From contig CBDCHP010000011.1 of the NCBI GenBank assembly GCA_965217265.1, positions 434,001 to 498,000 of the forward strand: a DNA stretch of 64,000 nucleotides, read 5' to 3'. The stretch comes from JAGRGG01 sp965217265 (lineage in GTDB: Bacteria; Pseudomonadota; Alphaproteobacteria; Geminicoccales; Geminicoccaceae). Under the pieces are notes generated by a model. That model was not told where the DNA came from. It worked only from the letters and a program-made list of their open reading frames with translations, and searched no databases. Shown in pieces: positions 25,976 to 34,921 of this stretch. A program made the position numbers and the translations under genes. Each line of letters opens with the position of its first letter. Position 1 is the stretch's first letter.

Positions 25976-26683
25976 TCATGCGCAAGATACTTTCACCAAC
26001 AAGTTCATCCGCATCGGCTGGTCGAACGCCCTGCCCTTCTCGACCGCCCGGCCCAACGCCTCGAACCGCGCCCGCAAGCTTTCCTCCAGCGCCGCCACCC
26101 GCGCCCGCCGCGCCGGATCGACGGCGACGAGGGCCCGCATGAAGGCGTCCGCGTCGGGGTAGACGATTTCGGCCGTGTAGTGCGTCTCGATCGTCGGCAC
26201 GAGGCCCGCCGGCGGATCGCCGAGCGCCGCGTAGGCCCCCCGCCGCACCTCCGTCTCGTCCTCCACCTCCTGGGCGAGGTCGAAGAAGGCGCCAGCCGCC
26301 ACGGGCTCGATCGCGCACAGGCGCCCGCCCGGCCTCAGCGCCCGCGCCGCCTCTCTGATCGCCCGGGCCACGGCCCTGGGCGGGACGTGGTGCAGGCTGT
26401 TCATGAAGAGGGCGAGGTCGAGCGAGGCGTCGCGCAGCGGCAGGCGCTCGGCCGCGGCCTGGACCGCGTGGACCCCCGTCTGCAGCGCCGCCCGCCCGAT
26501 CGCCTCCGCCCCCGGATCGACGGCGAGCGCCACGGCGCCGCGCTTGACCAGCCAGCGCGCCAGCCGGCCGTCGCCACAGCCGATGTCGGCGCAGACGAGG
26601 CCGTCGAGGTCGCCTAGATCCGTCAAAACCTCGGCGTTGCTCCGCCGGGGCGGGTTCGCGGCGTCGGGCGGGTGGAGCGGCAT
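25976..26683 (-). CDS. Class I SAM-dependent methyltransferase
   Basis: The start is ATG 26683 with GAGGTT upstream, giving 235 residues. The SAM-binding motif I is VCADIGCGDGRLARWL. Motif II is near LDLALFMNSLHHVPP, and ARALRPGGRLCAIEPV follows, the usual Methyltransf_11 pattern. The acceptor is unknown. The last few codons run into AT-rich DNA, and the stop overlaps the ATG of the interrupted membrane-protein gene. The present C-terminus may therefore have been created where the AT-rich segment joined. Confidence 0.9.
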   Translation of the reverse strand: MPLHPPDAANPPRRSNAEVLTDLGDLDGLVCADIGCGDGRLARWLVKRGAVALAVDPGAEAIGRAALQTGVHAVQAAAERLPLRDASLDLALFMNSLHHVPPRAVARAIREAARALRPGGRLCAIEPVAAGAFFDLAQEVEDETEVRRGAYAALGDPPAGLVPTIETHYTAEIVYPDADAFMRALVAVDPARRARVAALEESLRARFEALGRAVEKGRAFDQPMRMNLLVKVSCA

Positions 26684-26852
26684 TGGTTGAACCTCGCGCG
26701 AAGGGTCATGCGGCGCCACCAAGCCCGCCTGCGCGTCCCGCCGTCAAGGATCGATTTGACGACGCAAAAGAGAACAAACCGTGATCGAAGCGTTGCCGTC
26801 CGGCCGGTTCTGGCCCATCTTGGGGGAACCCACCACACCCGCCGGAGCCGCC

Positions 26853-29039
26853 ATGCACAGCGAGACCAAGGACCCGCTCCAACTCCTCCAGGCGCTGGCG
26901 ACGGACCCGGGCCTCGTGCGGCGGCCGGAGGCTGGGCAGACGTTCGACTTGGTCTCGGACTTCGAGCCCTCGGGCGACCAGCCGGCGGCGATCGAGGAAT
27001 TGGTCGCGGGCCTCAAGGCCAACGAGCGCGACCAAGTGCTGTTGGGCGTCACCGGCTCGGGCAAGACCTTCACCATGGCGCACGCGATCAAGCGCCTCGC
27101 CCGGCCGGCGATCATCCTGGCGCCCAACAAGATCCTGGCGGCCCAGCTCTACGGCGAGTTCAAGGAATTCTTCCCCAACAACTCGGTCGAGTACTTCGTC
27201 AGCTACTACGACTACTACCAGCCCGAGGCCTACGTCCCGCGCACCGACACCTACATCGAGAAGACTTCGGCGATCAACGAGCAGATCGATCGGATGCGCC
27301 ACTCGGCGACGCGCGCCCTGTTCGAGCGCGACGACGTCATCATCGTCGCCTCGGTCTCGTGCATCTACGGCATGGGCTCGCCCGAGACCTACGCCCGCAT
27401 GACGATGGGCCTGACCAAGGGCGCCCGCGTCGATCGGCAGAGCCTCTTGCGGGCGCTGGTCGAGTTGCAGTACCGGCGCAACGAGATCGGCTTCTCGCGC
27501 GGCGACTTTCGCTCCAAGGGCGACACGATCGAGATCTTCCCGGCCCACCTCGACGACAAGGCATGGCGGGTGTCGCTGTTCGGCGATGAGATCGAGGGCA
27601 TGGTCGAGTTCGACCCGCTCACCGGCGAGCGCTACCAGAAGCTCGACCAGATCCGCCTCTACCCGAACTCGCACTACGTCACGCCCAAGCCCACGCTCAA
27701 GCAGGCGGTCGAGACGATCAAGGCCGAACTGAAGGCAACGCTGGAGGTCTTTCGCGCCCAAGGACAGCTCCTGGAGGCCGAGCGGCTGGAGCAGCGGACC
27801 ACGGCCGATTTGGAGATGATCCTCACGACGGGCTCCTGCCCCGGCATCGAGAACTACTCCCGCCACCTCTCCGGCCGCACGCCGGGCGAGCCGCCGCCGA
27901 CCTTGTTCGAGTACATCCCCGAGAACGCGCTCCTCTTCGTCGACGAGAGCCACGTCGCCGTGCCGCAGGTCGGCGGCATGTTCAAGGGCGACCGGGTGCG
28001 CAAGTCGACGCTGGCCGAGCATGGCTTTCGCCTGCCCTCCTGCCGCGACAACCGGCCCTTGAAGTTCGAGGAGTGGGACGCGATGCGGCCGCAGACGATC
28101 TTCGTCTCGGCGACGCCCGGCCCCTGGGAGATGGAGCGCACCGGCGGCGTCTTCACCGAGCAGGTGATCCGCCCGACCGGCCTCGTCGATCCAGAGGTGA
28201 TCGTCCGCCCGGTCGAGCACCAAGTCGACGACCTCCTGGCCGAGTGCCGCGCCATGCGCGAGCACGGCCTGCGCGTGCTGGTCACGACGCTGACCAAGCG
28301 CATGGCCGAGGACCTCTCCGAGTACCTGCACGAGCAGGGCGTCAAGGTCCGCTACATGCACTCCGACATCGATACGCTGGAGCGCATCGAGATCGTCCGC
28401 GACCTGCGCCTCGGCAAGTTCGAGGTCCTGGTCGGGATCAACCTGCTGCGCGAGGGGCTCGATATCCCCGAGTGCGGCCTCGTCGCCATCCTCGACGCCG
28501 ACAAGGAGGGCTACCTGCGCTCCGAGACCTCGCTGGTCCAGACGATCGGCCGCGCCGCGCGCAACGTCGACGGGCGCTGCATCCTCTACGCCGACACGAT
28601 GACCAAGTCCCTGAAGGCCGCGATCCAGGAGACCGACCGCCGCCGCGACAAGCAGCTCGCCTACAACGCCGAGCACGGCATCACGCCGCAGTCGATCAAG
28701 AAGCGCATCGGCCAGATCATCCAGAGCACGCCCGAGGCCGACTACGTCACCGTCGACATCGGCGAGGACGTCGTCCACCTCACCGGCATGAACCTGCAAG
28801 CCCACATCGCCAAGCTTGAGCAGAAGATGCGCGACGCCGCCGCCAACCTCGAATTCGAGGAGGCCGCCCGGCTCAGGGACGAGATCAAGCGCCTGGAGGA
28901 CGGCGAACTCGGCCTCCCCGTCCGCGGCGGTGCCTCCCCCGCCCCCAACGCCAAACCCTGGCGCCCGAACGCGACCCGGTCCGAGAAGCGCAAGCTCGCC
29001 GAGGCGAGGAAGCGGGGTCGGCCGCGCAAGGCGGGGTGA
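26853..29039 (+). CDS. uvrB: Excinuclease ABC subunit B
   Basis: The start ATG 26853 gives 728 residues; an in-frame GTG at 26781 would add a leader not typical of UvrB. Features: Walker A GVTGSGKTFTMAH, the damage-binding beta-hairpin YYDYYQPEAYVP, the helicase motif LFVDESHV, EGLDIPECGLVAILDAD, and a C-terminal UVR domain (KLEQKMRDAAANLEFEEAA) that contacts UvrC. UvrB verifies DNA lesions in nucleotide excision repair. It is a core gene lying between two AT-rich islands that each hold an IS1 copy. Confidence 0.98.
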   Translation: MHSETKDPLQLLQALATDPGLVRRPEAGQTFDLVSDFEPSGDQPAAIEELVAGLKANERDQVLLGVTGSGKTFTMAHAIKRLARPAIILAPNKILAAQLYGEFKEFFPNNSVEYFVSYYDYYQPEAYVPRTDTYIEKTSAINEQIDRMRHSATRALFERDDVIIVASVSCIYGMGSPETYARMTMGLTKGARVDRQSLLRALVELQYRRNEIGFSRGDFRSKGDTIEIFPAHLDDKAWRVSLFGDEIEGMVEFDPLTGERYQKLDQIRLYPNSHYVTPKPTLKQAVETIKAELKATLEVFRAQGQLLEAERLEQRTTADLEMILTTGSCPGIENYSRHLSGRTPGEPPPTLFEYIPENALLFVDESHVAVPQVGGMFKGDRVRKSTLAEHGFRLPSCRDNRPLKFEEWDAMRPQTIFVSATPGPWEMERTGGVFTEQVIRPTGLVDPEVIVRPVEHQVDDLLAECRAMREHGLRVLVTTLTKRMAEDLSEYLHEQGVKVRYMHSDIDTLERIEIVRDLRLGKFEVLVGINLLREGLDIPECGLVAILDADKEGYLRSETSLVQTIGRAARNVDGRCILYADTMTKSLKAAIQETDRRRDKQLAYNAEHGITPQSIKKRIGQIIQSTPEADYVTVDIGEDVVHLTGMNLQAHIAKLEQKMRDAAANLEFEEAARLRDEIKRLEDGELGLPVRGGASPAPNAKPWRPNATRSEKRKLAEARKRGRPRKAG

Positions 29040-29108
29040 GAACGCTTCGCGTGCGCTCGCCGCGCGGGCTTTTTCTTCTTTTTTTGCAATTTTTAACGAG
29101 GCGGCTCG
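29040..29108. repeat. Palindromic terminator-like element, half copy D
   Basis: The arm GAACGCTTCGCGTGCGCTCG starts on the base after the uvrB TGA. CCGCGCGGGC, a long T-rich tract (TTTTTCTTCTTTTTTT) and the start of the centre (TTTTTAACGAGGCGGC) follow. The second half is absent. The arm can fold CGCGTG against CGCGCG before the T tract, which would make an intrinsic terminator for uvrB. Confidence 0.75.
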
Positions 29109-29158
29109 AATATTAGGGCTAGCCTTTGTCCAAGAACGCTTCGGTAGGGGAGATCAAG

Positions 29159-30052
29159 ATGAGCAAGCGCATCGTGTTCACGGGCGGCAGCGGCAAGGCC
29201 GGTCGCCATGCCATTGCTTACCTGCTCGACCAGGGCTACGAGGTGCTGAACCTCGACCTGGTCCCGCTCGACAACCCGAACGTCAACACGCTGATCACCG
29301 ATCTTACCGATGGTGGACAGGTCTTCGACGCCCTGTCGATGCACTTCGGCTTCGGGGGATTGACGACCGGCAAGGGACCAGGGTCCGTCGACGCCGTCGT
29401 CCACTTCGCCGCCGTGCCGCGCATCCTCATCAAGCCCGACAACGAGACGTTTCGGACCAACGTCGTCTCGACCTACAACGTCATCGAAGCGGCCGTGAAG
29501 CTCGGGGTCCGCAAAATCGTCATCGCGTCGAGCGAGACCACCTACGGCGTCTGCTTCGCCGAGGGCGACAAGGACTTCCACGCCTTCCCGCTCGAAGAGG
29601 ACTACGACGTCGACCCGATGGACAGCTACGGGCTCTCCAAGGTCGTGAACGAGAAGACCGCCCGTGCCTTTGCCATGCGCAGCGGCGCGGACATCTACGC
29701 CCTTCGCATCGGCAACGTCATCGAGCCGCACGAGTACGGCATGTTCAAGGACTTCTTACAGGACCCCCCGTCGCGCAAGCGCAATGCCTGGAGCTACATC
29801 GACGCCCGCGACCTCGGCCAGATCGTCCACCTGTGCGTCGAGAAGGACGGCCTAGGCTTCGAGGTCTTCAACGCGACCAACGACACCATCACCGCCAACA
29901 CGCCGACGGCCGAGTTCCTGGGCAAGTGGGCGCCGAACACCCCGATCGCGCGCGACCTGGAAGAGTTCGAGGCCCCGCTCTCGAACCGCAAGATCAGGCG
30001 GGTCCTCGGCTTCAAGGAGGCGCACGACTGGCGCCGCTACGTCAAGGCGTGA
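29159..30052 (+). CDS. NAD-dependent epimerase/dehydratase family protein
   Basis: This is a 297-residue extended SDR. The start is ATG 29159 after AGGGGAG; an upstream in-frame start at 29126 lacks an RBS. Motifs: FTGGSGKAGRHAI (dinucleotide binding), AVVHFAAVPRIL, IASSETTYG and the catalytic SYGLSKVVNE (YxxxK). The NADH/NADPH preference and substrate are unknown. Family members act on nucleotide sugars or sugar acids such as uronates. It is a single gene, with arm E of the palindrome family on its stop codon. Confidence 0.9.
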   Translation: MSKRIVFTGGSGKAGRHAIAYLLDQGYEVLNLDLVPLDNPNVNTLITDLTDGGQVFDALSMHFGFGGLTTGKGPGSVDAVVHFAAVPRILIKPDNETFRTNVVSTYNVIEAAVKLGVRKIVIASSETTYGVCFAEGDKDFHAFPLEEDYDVDPMDSYGLSKVVNEKTARAFAMRSGADIYALRIGNVIEPHEYGMFKDFLQDPPSRKRNAWSYIDARDLGQIVHLCVEKDGLGFEVFNATNDTITANTPTAEFLGKWAPNTPIARDLEEFEAPLSNRKIRRVLGFKEAHDWRRYVKA

Positions 30053-30091
30053 ACGCTTGCGCGTGCGCTGCCGCGCGGGCTTCTTTTTTAC
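30051..30091. repeat. Palindromic terminator-like element, single arm E
   Basis: The arm GAACGCTTGCGCGTGCGCTG overlaps the TGA stop of the epimerase gene. CCGCGCGGGCTTCTTTTTT follows, then AT-rich island DNA begins at once. Only one arm is present, so the element has been cut at the island edge. Confidence 0.75.
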
Positions 30092-30142
30092 ACAAAACAA
30101 ATACTCATTAACTACGATATAAGTTTGTTTGAAAATTAATGG

Positions 30143-30358
30143 CTACCTTGATTGCTGTGAAAAATGATCTAAAGCCTGACTATCATTAGATGTTTTGTCC
30201 TTAGCTGATAAGTCTTCTGCCGTCTTATTTGCCGCTAACCACCGGCGAGCAGGTGTCTGATCACGCAAACCTAGAGGGAGATTTTCAACCTCACTTCGAG
30301 CCGCTTTAAACTCTTCATGAAGCCAGCCGGGTTCCAGTTGCACTTCTCGAAAAGACAT
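30143..30358 (-). CDS. Small hypothetical protein of AT-rich island
   Basis: The ATG at 30358 is preceded by GGGGAG at a normal distance. The 71-residue product starts MSFREVQLEPGWLHEEFKAA and is acidic to neutral, with no membrane segment and no recognised domain. Codon use is more AT-rich than in the core genes, so it belongs to the acquired island. It is divergent from the avcD-like gene; the 172 bp between them would hold both promoters. Confidence 0.55.
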   Translation of the reverse strand: MSFREVQLEPGWLHEEFKAARSEVENLPLGLRDQTPARRWLAANKTAEDLSAKDKTSNDSQALDHFSQQSR

Positions 30359-31967
30359 GTTTATCCACTCCCCTGTCGTCCCTGCGCCCCTCCTCATTGG
30401 CATAACAAAATACTATTCACAAACAAAAATTTCTCTTAATCACTGAAAAAATGTTCATTATGGCGCTATGTTCAAACCTTCTAGAACATCTTTCTCAGCC
30501 AAAAAATCCTAATCTAGGAAAGCAAGTTAGATGCAAGTACCAAATGATAATCTAACAGCTATTAAGCATCCTGAAATTGTAATAGGGCTTGTAGGACCTA
30601 TAGGAATAGATATGAAGAGCATAGTAGGTATTTTGTCTGCACAACTAAAGATCGTTGGGTATAAATCTGATTATATTCACTTGACAGATATGCTTAAAGA
30701 ACTTGCTTAAGATGCCTCTTGCTGAAAAACCTATTGAAGCGCGATACGATTCATACATTGAAGCTGGCAATAAATTGCGTGAAAAACTCGGTCGTGCAGA
30801 CGCATTCGCTTTGTTAGCAATAAGCGGCATTAGAAAGGCACGCTTGCAGCTTACTAAAAAGCGCGATTCACCAGCACATAAACAAGCATATATTGTTTCT
30901 CAGTTCAAACGTCCTGAAGAAATTGAAGCTCTTCGCCGAGTTTATGGACAGCATTTTATTCTTCTCTCTGTGCATTCCTCTAGAAGTTCTCGGGTTGATT
31001 ACCTTACTAATTTAATTGCACGCTCTCATCATCTTGAAGGAAGAAGCCAAGGCTTCAGATCGGTGGCAGAAACACTAGTCAATCGAGATGAGGAAGAAGA
31101 AGAAAAGATTTTTGGTCAACGCCTTCGGGAAACATTTTATTTAGGCGATTTTGTTGCAAGATATAGTGACCATTCTCATATTGGCAATACAATCAACCGG
31201 ATAATAGGCAGTTTTTTTGGTAATCCATTTATAACACCTACGCGAGATGAATATTTTTCATATGTGGCCAGATCTGCAGCACTTAGGTCATCTGACCTTT
31301 CTCGCCAGGTTGGTGCTGCTATTGTATCTCCGAGTGGTGAGATAATTAGCCTTGGATGTAATGAAGTTCCAAAAGCTGGAGGCGGATCTTACTGGGAAGA
31401 TGATCAGCATGATTATAAAGATTACTGTCTCGGGCATGATCCAAATGTTAGATTTAGGGATCAAATAATAGCTGATTTATTTCAACGCCTGAAGCCAAAA
31501 TGGCTATCCGATGACAAAAAGAATATGGACATAGAAGATTTGATTAATTTATCCCTTTTTGACAGCAATGAAGCAGTTTTACGTGGTGCGCGCATAACTG
31601 AAGTATTAGAATTTGGGAGAGTTGTTCATGCTGAGATGCTTGCAATAAGCGATGCTGCACGCCGGGGTTTATCAACCAAAGATGCCACTTTATATTGTAC
31701 TACATTTCCTTGCCATAATTGCGCAAGGCATATTATTTCAAGTGGTATATCGAAAGTAATTTATATTGAGCCATATCCTAAAAGTTTAGCTGCAGATTTG
31801 TATAAAGACTCAATCGTGGTGGATGGACATCGCTATCATCCTTCAGCTTCTGTCGAATTTACCTCTTTTGAGGGTATCTCTCCAAATAAATATAGAGAAA
31901 TATTTACTAAGGGAAAAAGAAAAAATAAAGATGGAAGCGCAATTTCGTGGAACCCTGTAGATTCAAA

Positions 31968-32745
31968 GAGGGTTTGAGCTTGGCATAGACCGCCCATATC
32001 CGTCGGCCAGGGAACGGCGGACGGGGCGGGTTGGATGGGGCTACGGTGCAAGGGGTGCGGGGGCGAGGAGCACGTCAAGAACGGGTTCATGCGCGGCAAG
32101 CAACGCTACCGCTGCAAGGGCTGCGGGCTGAACTTCACCGACACCCCGCCGCGCGGGATGCCGCTGCGGCTCAAGGTGGAAGCGGTGCTGCTCTACCTCA
32201 GCGGCGTCTCGATGAACCGCACCGCCAAGCTGCTCGGGGTGTCGACCCCCACGGTGCAGGCCTGGATCGAGCGCTTTGCGGAAGTCTACGCGCAAAAGCC
32301 CGAGCCCGAAGGCCGTGCCGTCGTGGTCGAGCTGGACGAGATGTGGCACTACCTCAAAAAAAGCCGAACAAGCTGTGGGTCTGGAAGGCTCGGGATCGTG
32401 CTACGGGACGGCTCATCGACTGGGAGCTGGGGGGTCGTGACCGAGCCACCCTTGAACGCCTTCTCAAGCGCCTGAAGCGCTGGGGCGTGCGGCTCTACTG
32501 CACCGACGACTGGGCCGCCTACGAGAAGGCGATCCCCCAAGGCCGGCTCTACGTCGGCAAAAAGGAGACCCACGGCATCGAGCGCGACCACGCCCGCCAG
32601 CGGCACTGGCTCGCCCGCTTTCGGCGCCGGTCGATCGTGGTCTCCAAGGCCGTGCGCATGGTGGACGCCTCGATCGCGCTGTTCGCCCGCTTCGGCGGCA
32701 ACGACAAGATCGGCGACCTCCGGTCTATGCTAGCCTGAGACCCTC
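31968..32745 (+). mobile_element. IS1-family insertion sequence, copy 2 (778 bp)
   Basis: It has the same ends and length as the copy at 24730, in the same orientation. It is flanked by its own direct repeat GATTCAAA (31960-31967 and 32746-32753), which differs from the repeat of copy 1. It inserted near the 3' end of the avcD-like gene and replaces the last residues with a short IS-encoded tail (RV). Confidence 0.95.
32035..32738 (+). CDS. IS1-family transposase InsAB' (programmed -1 frameshift), copy 2
   Basis: The coding sequence appears identical to copy 1: InsA frame from ATG 32035, A7 slip site at 32356-32362, InsB' frame ending in FGGNDKIGDLRSMLA. Both copies keep the zinc ribbon, helix-turn-helix and DDE residues, so both could be active. 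Confidence 0.93.
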
Positions 32746-33065
32746 GATTCAAAACCTATTATCAGATCGTTTTTTCCAGCTTACGTAGAACTAGAGTTCG
32801 TTGTACTAGAGGCATTTGCAGAAAAAATGGAAAACTCCGGTCTGGTTGGTAAATAAACCCAATATTTTAACAAAATCGTACCGTCTTATTATTGCATGTA
32901 AAATTTAATGCTTTTATTTCTTTTATTTTGCATTGAAATTTGTTTTAGGCAACAACTATAAGCAAAAAGTAAAATTTCATGCTATCGCCCCTGAGCTGTT
33001 CAAACATCGGGAACACCCTGCCCCGCTCGCCGGTTGCTCTCCTACATCCCATAGGAGATCCACCT

Positions 33066-34193
33066 TTGCCCCTCGCCGCCGAACGCATCGACGTCGCCGC
33101 CGCCGTTCGACGGGTCGCGGCGCTCGCGGCGGAGCGCGCGCCCGCCCTCGACGTCGACGGCGCCTTTCCCGACCTCGAAATCGGGGCGCTCGCCGACGAA
33201 GGCTTGCTCGTAGCACCCTTGCCGCGATCGCTCGGCGGCGAGGGGATCGGCACCGAATTTGCCGGCGCCCTCCCCCTCCTCGGCGTCCTGCGGGCCTTGG
33301 GCTTCGCCAGCCTGCCGCTCGGCCGGCTCTACGAGGGCCACGTCAACGCGCTGAAGCTGGTCTGCCTCTACGGCGACGACGTGGGGCGCCGCACCGCCGC
33401 CGCCGACGCGCGGGCCGGGCACCTGTTCGGCGTCTGGAACACCGAGCGCCCGCCCGGCCTGATGCTTCGAGACGGCCGGCTCGTCGGCGCCAAGGTCCAC
33501 GCCTCGGGGGCGGGCTTTGTTCGCCGGGCGCTCGTCACCGCGCGCGCGGACGGCGACGACGCGCCGGTCATGGTCCTGGCGCGGCTCGGGGCGGACGATC
33601 TGGCCGATCGCGCCGACCTCGCGCCCTGGACGGGGGTGCACGGGATGCGCGCCTCGGCGACCGGCACGTTCGACTTCACCGGCATCGAGGCCGGCCCCGG
33701 CGACGTGATCGGGCGCCCCGGCGACTACACCCGTCAACCCGCCTTCGCCGCCGGTGCCTGGCGCTTCGCCGCCGTGCAGGCGGGCGGCATCGAGCGCCTC
33801 GTCGCCCTGTTCAAGGCGCACCTCCTGGCGACCAGCCGCGACGGCGCCCCCTCCCAGCGCGCCCGCTTCGGCGAGGCGCTGATCGCCGCCGAGACCGCGC
33901 GCCTGTGGCTCGAACGCGCGGCACCCCTGGCCGAGGACCTGAACGCCGATCCGGCGACGGCAGTCGCTTACGTCAACCTCGCCCGGATCGCCGTCGAGCG
34001 CGCCGGGCTGGACGTCCTGGAGCGCGCCCACCGCAGCGTCGGCATGGCCGGGTTCGCCGGCGGCCAGGCGCTCGCCCGCGTCAGTCGTGATTTGCAACTC
34101 TATCTCCGCCAGCCCGCCCCGGACGCCGCCCTCGACGCCGCCGCGGCGCACGGCCTCGGCCACGCCGGCTTTCCCCGCGACGACGCGGCGTGA
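33066..34193 (+). CDS. Acyl-CoA dehydrogenase family protein
   Basis: The start is chosen at TTG 33066, eight bases after AGGAGA, giving 375 residues. The frame is open from ATG 32979, but that leader has no RBS and lies on the AT-rich edge. The protein shows the flavoprotein ACAD pattern in a divergent form: GALADEGLLVAPLPRSLGGE at the start and a helical C-terminus with NLARIAVERAGLDVLERAHR. It overlaps the PIG-L gene by 4 bp (GTGA). ACAD, PIG-L deacetylase, NodS-like methyltransferase and GT2 genes recur together in Proteobacteria, but the product is not known. Confidence 0.82.
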   Translation: MPLAAERIDVAAAVRRVAALAAERAPALDVDGAFPDLEIGALADEGLLVAPLPRSLGGEGIGTEFAGALPLLGVLRALGFASLPLGRLYEGHVNALKLVCLYGDDVGRRTAAADARAGHLFGVWNTERPPGLMLRDGRLVGAKVHASGAGFVRRALVTARADGDDAPVMVLARLGADDLADRADLAPWTGVHGMRASATGTFDFTGIEAGPGDVIGRPGDYTRQPAFAAGAWRFAAVQAGGIERLVALFKAHLLATSRDGAPSQRARFGEALIAAETARLWLERAAPLAEDLNADPATAVAYVNLARIAVERAGLDVLERAHRSVGMAGFAGGQALARVSRDLQLYLRQPAPDAALDAAAAHGLGHAGFPRDDAA

Positions 34194-34921
34194 GCATCAG
34201 CGCCGCCGCCTACCTCGCCGCCGCGGCCGCGTTGCCGCTGCTCGAAGCATCCGACCTTCCCTTTCGCCGCGCCGTCGTCGTCGCGCCGCACCCCGACGAC
34301 GAGAGCCTCGGCTGTGGCACGCTCCTCGCGGCGCTGGCGGCATCGAACGGTGCCGCCCGGGTCGTCTTCCTCACCGACGGCGGCGCCTCGCACCCGGACT
34401 CGCGCGCGTGGCCCCGGCAGCGGCTCGCGGCCCTTCGCCGCACCGAGGCGCTGGCGGCGCTGGCCGATCTCGGCCACGCGGCCGAGGCGGCCCTGTTCCT
34501 CGACCTGCCCGACGCCGAAGCACCGGCCTTGGGCGAGCCCGGCTTCGCCGGGGCGGTCGCGGCCGTCGCCGCTGCCGCCGAGGCGATCGACGCCGAGGCG
34601 CTGGCCGTGACGTGGCGCCACGACCCGCACCGCGACCACGAGGCGGCCCACGCGATCGCCCGCGGGGCGGCCGGGGGGCGGCGCCTGCTCGAATACCCGA
34701 TCTGGGGCTGGAACCTGCCAGCCGAAACGGTCGTCGCCGAGGCCCCGCCGCGCGGCTTTCGCCTCGATCCCACGCCCCACGCCACCGCCAAGCGCCGTGC
34801 CGTCGGGCGCCACCGCTCGCAACTCGGCCTCGTCGTCGCCGACGACCCCGGCGGCTTCGCCCTCGATCCGCCTACGCTGGCCCGCTTCGAGGCGCCGGAA
34901 ATCTTCATGGAGGCCCCTTGA
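34190..34921 (+). CDS. PIG-L/LmbE-family deacetylase
   Basis: This 243-residue protein starts at GTG 34190, overlapping the ACAD gene stop. The zinc-binding motif APHPDDESLGCG near residue 29 is complete, and the second zinc His region is seen in TWRHDPHRDHEAAH. The family removes acetyl groups from N-acetylglucosamine-type substrates. It overlaps the methyltransferase gene by 4 bp, so the three genes are translationally coupled and probably act on the same sugar or lipid-linked substrate. Confidence 0.92.
   Translation: MSISAAAYLAAAAALPLLEASDLPFRRAVVVAPHPDDESLGCGTLLAALAASNGAARVVFLTDGGASHPDSRAWPRQRLAALRRTEALAALADLGHAAEAALFLDLPDAEAPALGEPGFAGAVAAVAAAAEAIDAEALAVTWRHDPHRDHEAAHAIARGAAGGRRLLEYPIWGWNLPAETVVAEAPPRGFRLDPTPHATAKRRAVGRHRSQLGLVVADDPGGFALDPPTLARFEAPEIFMEAP

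Larger units (their letters stand above)
24327..25979 (-). pseudogene. Membrane protein gene interrupted by IS1-family element
   Basis: On the minus strand the gene starts at ATG 25979 (MSDTINNNSSKITDREK) and is open to 25508, where the IS begins. It resumes in the correct frame from 24721 down to the TAA at 24327. Removing the IS and one 8-bp target repeat gives one open frame of 288 residues. It has about five hydrophobic helices, for example FSVPIMLLVLGYSFAMGFF, FAVGLVSILLIYIAY and LTLLVIILLAILSS. The family is not recognised. The DNA is AT-rich, unlike its neighbours. Its ATG overlaps the stop of the GC-rich methyltransferase gene by 4 bp (ATGA). Confidence 0.85.
30531..32856 (+). pseudogene. 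avcD: Antiphage dCTP/dCMP deaminase (AvcD-like), frameshifted and IS-interrupted
   Basis: The N-terminal part (ATG 30531) encodes IVIGLVGPIGIDMKSIV, a P-loop-kinase-like start, and stops at TAA 30708. One base out of frame it continues with ARYDSYIEAGNKLREKLGR and a deaminase domain with VVHAEMLAISDAARRG (His-Ala-Glu) and TTFPCHNCARHI (PCxxC), the zinc site. Just after this the IS1 copy at 31968 cuts the gene. The last 35 residues (from KPIIRSFFPAY to the TAA at 32856) lie beyond it. Removing one T at 30707-30708 and the IS gives 512 residues, close to known AvcD. Such enzymes deplete deoxycytidine nucleotides during phage infection. Confidence 0.85.

Noticed and set aside
24730..32745. Composite transposon of two IS1 copies carrying uvrB
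   Set aside because: Each copy has its own target duplication (AAAAATCG and GATTCAAA), so the segment did not move as a unit.
32979..33065. Upstream start for the acyl-CoA dehydrogenase
   Set aside because: No RBS is present and the leader lies on the AT-rich side of the junction; TTG 33066 has AGGAGA at the right distance.
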